Shown: positions 4,835-5,443 of the stretch, one piece after another
Position numbering within the stretch: position 1 is the stretch's first letter
Layout: each line of letters starts with the position of its first letter
Source: Trueperaceae bacterium
GTDB taxonomy: Bacteria > Deinococcota > Deinococci > Deinococcales > Trueperaceae
Assembly (NCBI GenBank): GCA_024636105.1
Contig: JAGXHO010000130.1
Coordinates: 1-5,443 of the forward strand
Length of the DNA stretch: 5,443 bases
Reading direction: 5' to 3'
Notes under the pieces: generated by a model
Told to the model about the DNA's origin: nothing
What the model saw: only the letters and a program-made list of their open reading frames with translations
Databases searched by the model: none
Translations under genes and position numbers: made by a program

Positions 4835-5443
4835 CTACTCCGCGGAACGGGGCTGCATCTGCAGGGCGATCATGCGCCAGCCCTCGTCGCGCTTCGCGTA
4901 CGCCGCCGTGTAGCGAAGGCTCGAGACGGATTCGGTCCCATCGGCTCCGGCGAACCTCAGGTCCGCGGTGCCGAAGATCAGCGCGAAGGACCCCTCGACC
5001 CGCACGGTGCGTTCGCGCAACGTCTGGCCGGTCATGCCCATGCCCAGGACGTTCTGGATCAACGCTTCCTTGCCCAGCGTCGTGCCCGAGCTGGCGTTGA
5101 ACACGAACGCGTCGTCGACCAGGCGCCGCAGCGCCGCCTCGTCGCGGTCCACCTCCGCGGCCACGTAGGCGTCCTCCGCGGCGAGGACGTCCCGCTCGTC
5201 GGTGGCCATCGTCGGGTCGGCCTCCAGTGCGGGGACGACGGCGAGCAGCTCGAACGAACAGCACACCACCGGCATGTCGTCGGCGGGCGCGCGGCCGATG
5301 CTGGCGCACTCGCGCCCGAAGACGTCCCAATGCGCGGCCCGCCAATGCGCGAGCGAGCCGTCCCCCTCCCCCTCGAGGGCCGCGAACGCGGCGTCGACCG
5401 CGTCGAAGGCGGCGACCTGCACGCTCACCACGCGGGTGACCGC
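4835..5443 (-). CDS. ASCH/YhfF-like domain fused to SnoaL/DUF4440 domain (5' end outside window)
   Basis: One uninterrupted frame enters at the window's right edge and ends at TAG 4837-4835 (202 visible residues). Residues 1 to about 66 match the C-terminal half of an ASCH/YhfF-type domain, with the characteristic EGEGDGSLAHWRAAHW followed by GRECASIGR and DDMPVVCCSFEL. After a short linker (VVPALEADPT), residues about 79-202 form a SnoaL/DUF4440 NTF2-like domain. This has a helix EDAYVAAEVDRDEAALRRLV, then DDAFVFNASSGTTLGKEALI and alternating strands ending GWRMIALQMQPRSAE. ASCH domains are proposed RNA- or nucleotide-binding modules; NTF2-like folds bind small ligands or act as enzymes. An internal ATG at 5209, with GGAGG 11 nt upstream (5221-5225), could alternatively start a free 124-residue DUF4440 protein, but no stop separates the two parts. 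It converges on tetR with a 39-bp gap. Domain calls are good; joint function is unknown. Confidence 0.82.
   Translation of the reverse strand, partial: AVTRVVSVQVAAFDAVDAAFAALEGEGDGSLAHWRAAHWDVFGRECASIGRAPADDMPVVCCSFELLAVVPALEADPTMATDERDVLAAEDAYVAAEVDRDEAALRRLVDDAFVFNASSGTTLGKEALIQNVLGMGMTGQTLRERTVRVEGSFALIFGTADLRFAGADGTESVSSLRYTAAYAKRDEGWRMIALQMQPRSAE

Noticed and set aside
4587..5345. 252-codon - strand frame overlapping tetR and the ASCH-DUF4440 gene
   Set aside because: It overlaps both supported genes and is Arg/Gly-rich without domain features.

Overview
This is a GC-rich bacterial chromosomal segment (roughly 70% GC by eye, with G or C at most third codon positions). It carries six genes that I consider real, two of them cut by the window edges. 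The sequence does not fix the taxon. An RskA-type anti-sigma factor next to a secreted Yx(FWY)xxD-repeat protein, together with the very high GC, would suit an actinobacterium or a Deinococcota/Trueperaceae-like organism, but that is a weak inference. I see no rRNA or tRNA genes, CRISPR arrays, insertion sequences or phage genes.

Left block, + strand (1-1268): the C-terminal part of an RskA-like anti-sigma factor (1-459) is followed 53 bp later by a secreted two-repeat protein of the COG4315 / PF03640 type (513-1268). A GC-rich hairpin at 1311-1342 probably ends this transcription unit. The pairing suggests an ECF sigma / anti-sigma module, with the sigma gene expected just upstream of the window, whose output includes a secreted protein of unknown biochemistry.

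Middle block, - strand (4200 down to 1529): three genes run in one direction. They encode a VOC-superfamily small protein (3856-4200), a hormone-sensitive-lipase-type alpha/beta hydrolase (2882-3802) and a membrane-anchored beta-lactamase-fold serine hydrolase resembling 6-aminohexanoate-dimer hydrolases (1529-2746). A TetR-family regulator (4244-4795) is transcribed away from them. The short gap between TetR and VOC holds a good sigma-70-type promoter for the VOC direction (TTGACA, 17 bp, TACGCT). An inverted repeat (CGTAAT-CGC-ATTACG) sits between the promoter elements and overlaps the -10. The simplest reading is a TetR-repressed cluster of small-molecule or ester/amide hydrolysis genes that responds to an unknown ligand. 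Gaps of 53 and 135 bp leave open whether all three genes share one transcript.

Right block, - strand (4835-5443, running off the window): one continuous reading frame joins the C-terminal half of an ASCH/YhfF-like domain to a SnoaL/DUF4440 (NTF2-like) domain. This fusion is the most unusual gene architecture here. It converges on tetR with 39 bp between the stops.

The 1269-1528 stretch between the convergent left and middle blocks holds the hairpin and two short coding-looking fragments that may be gene remnants or chance. The several long antisense frames, including one of 810 codons, are treated as GC-driven shadows.
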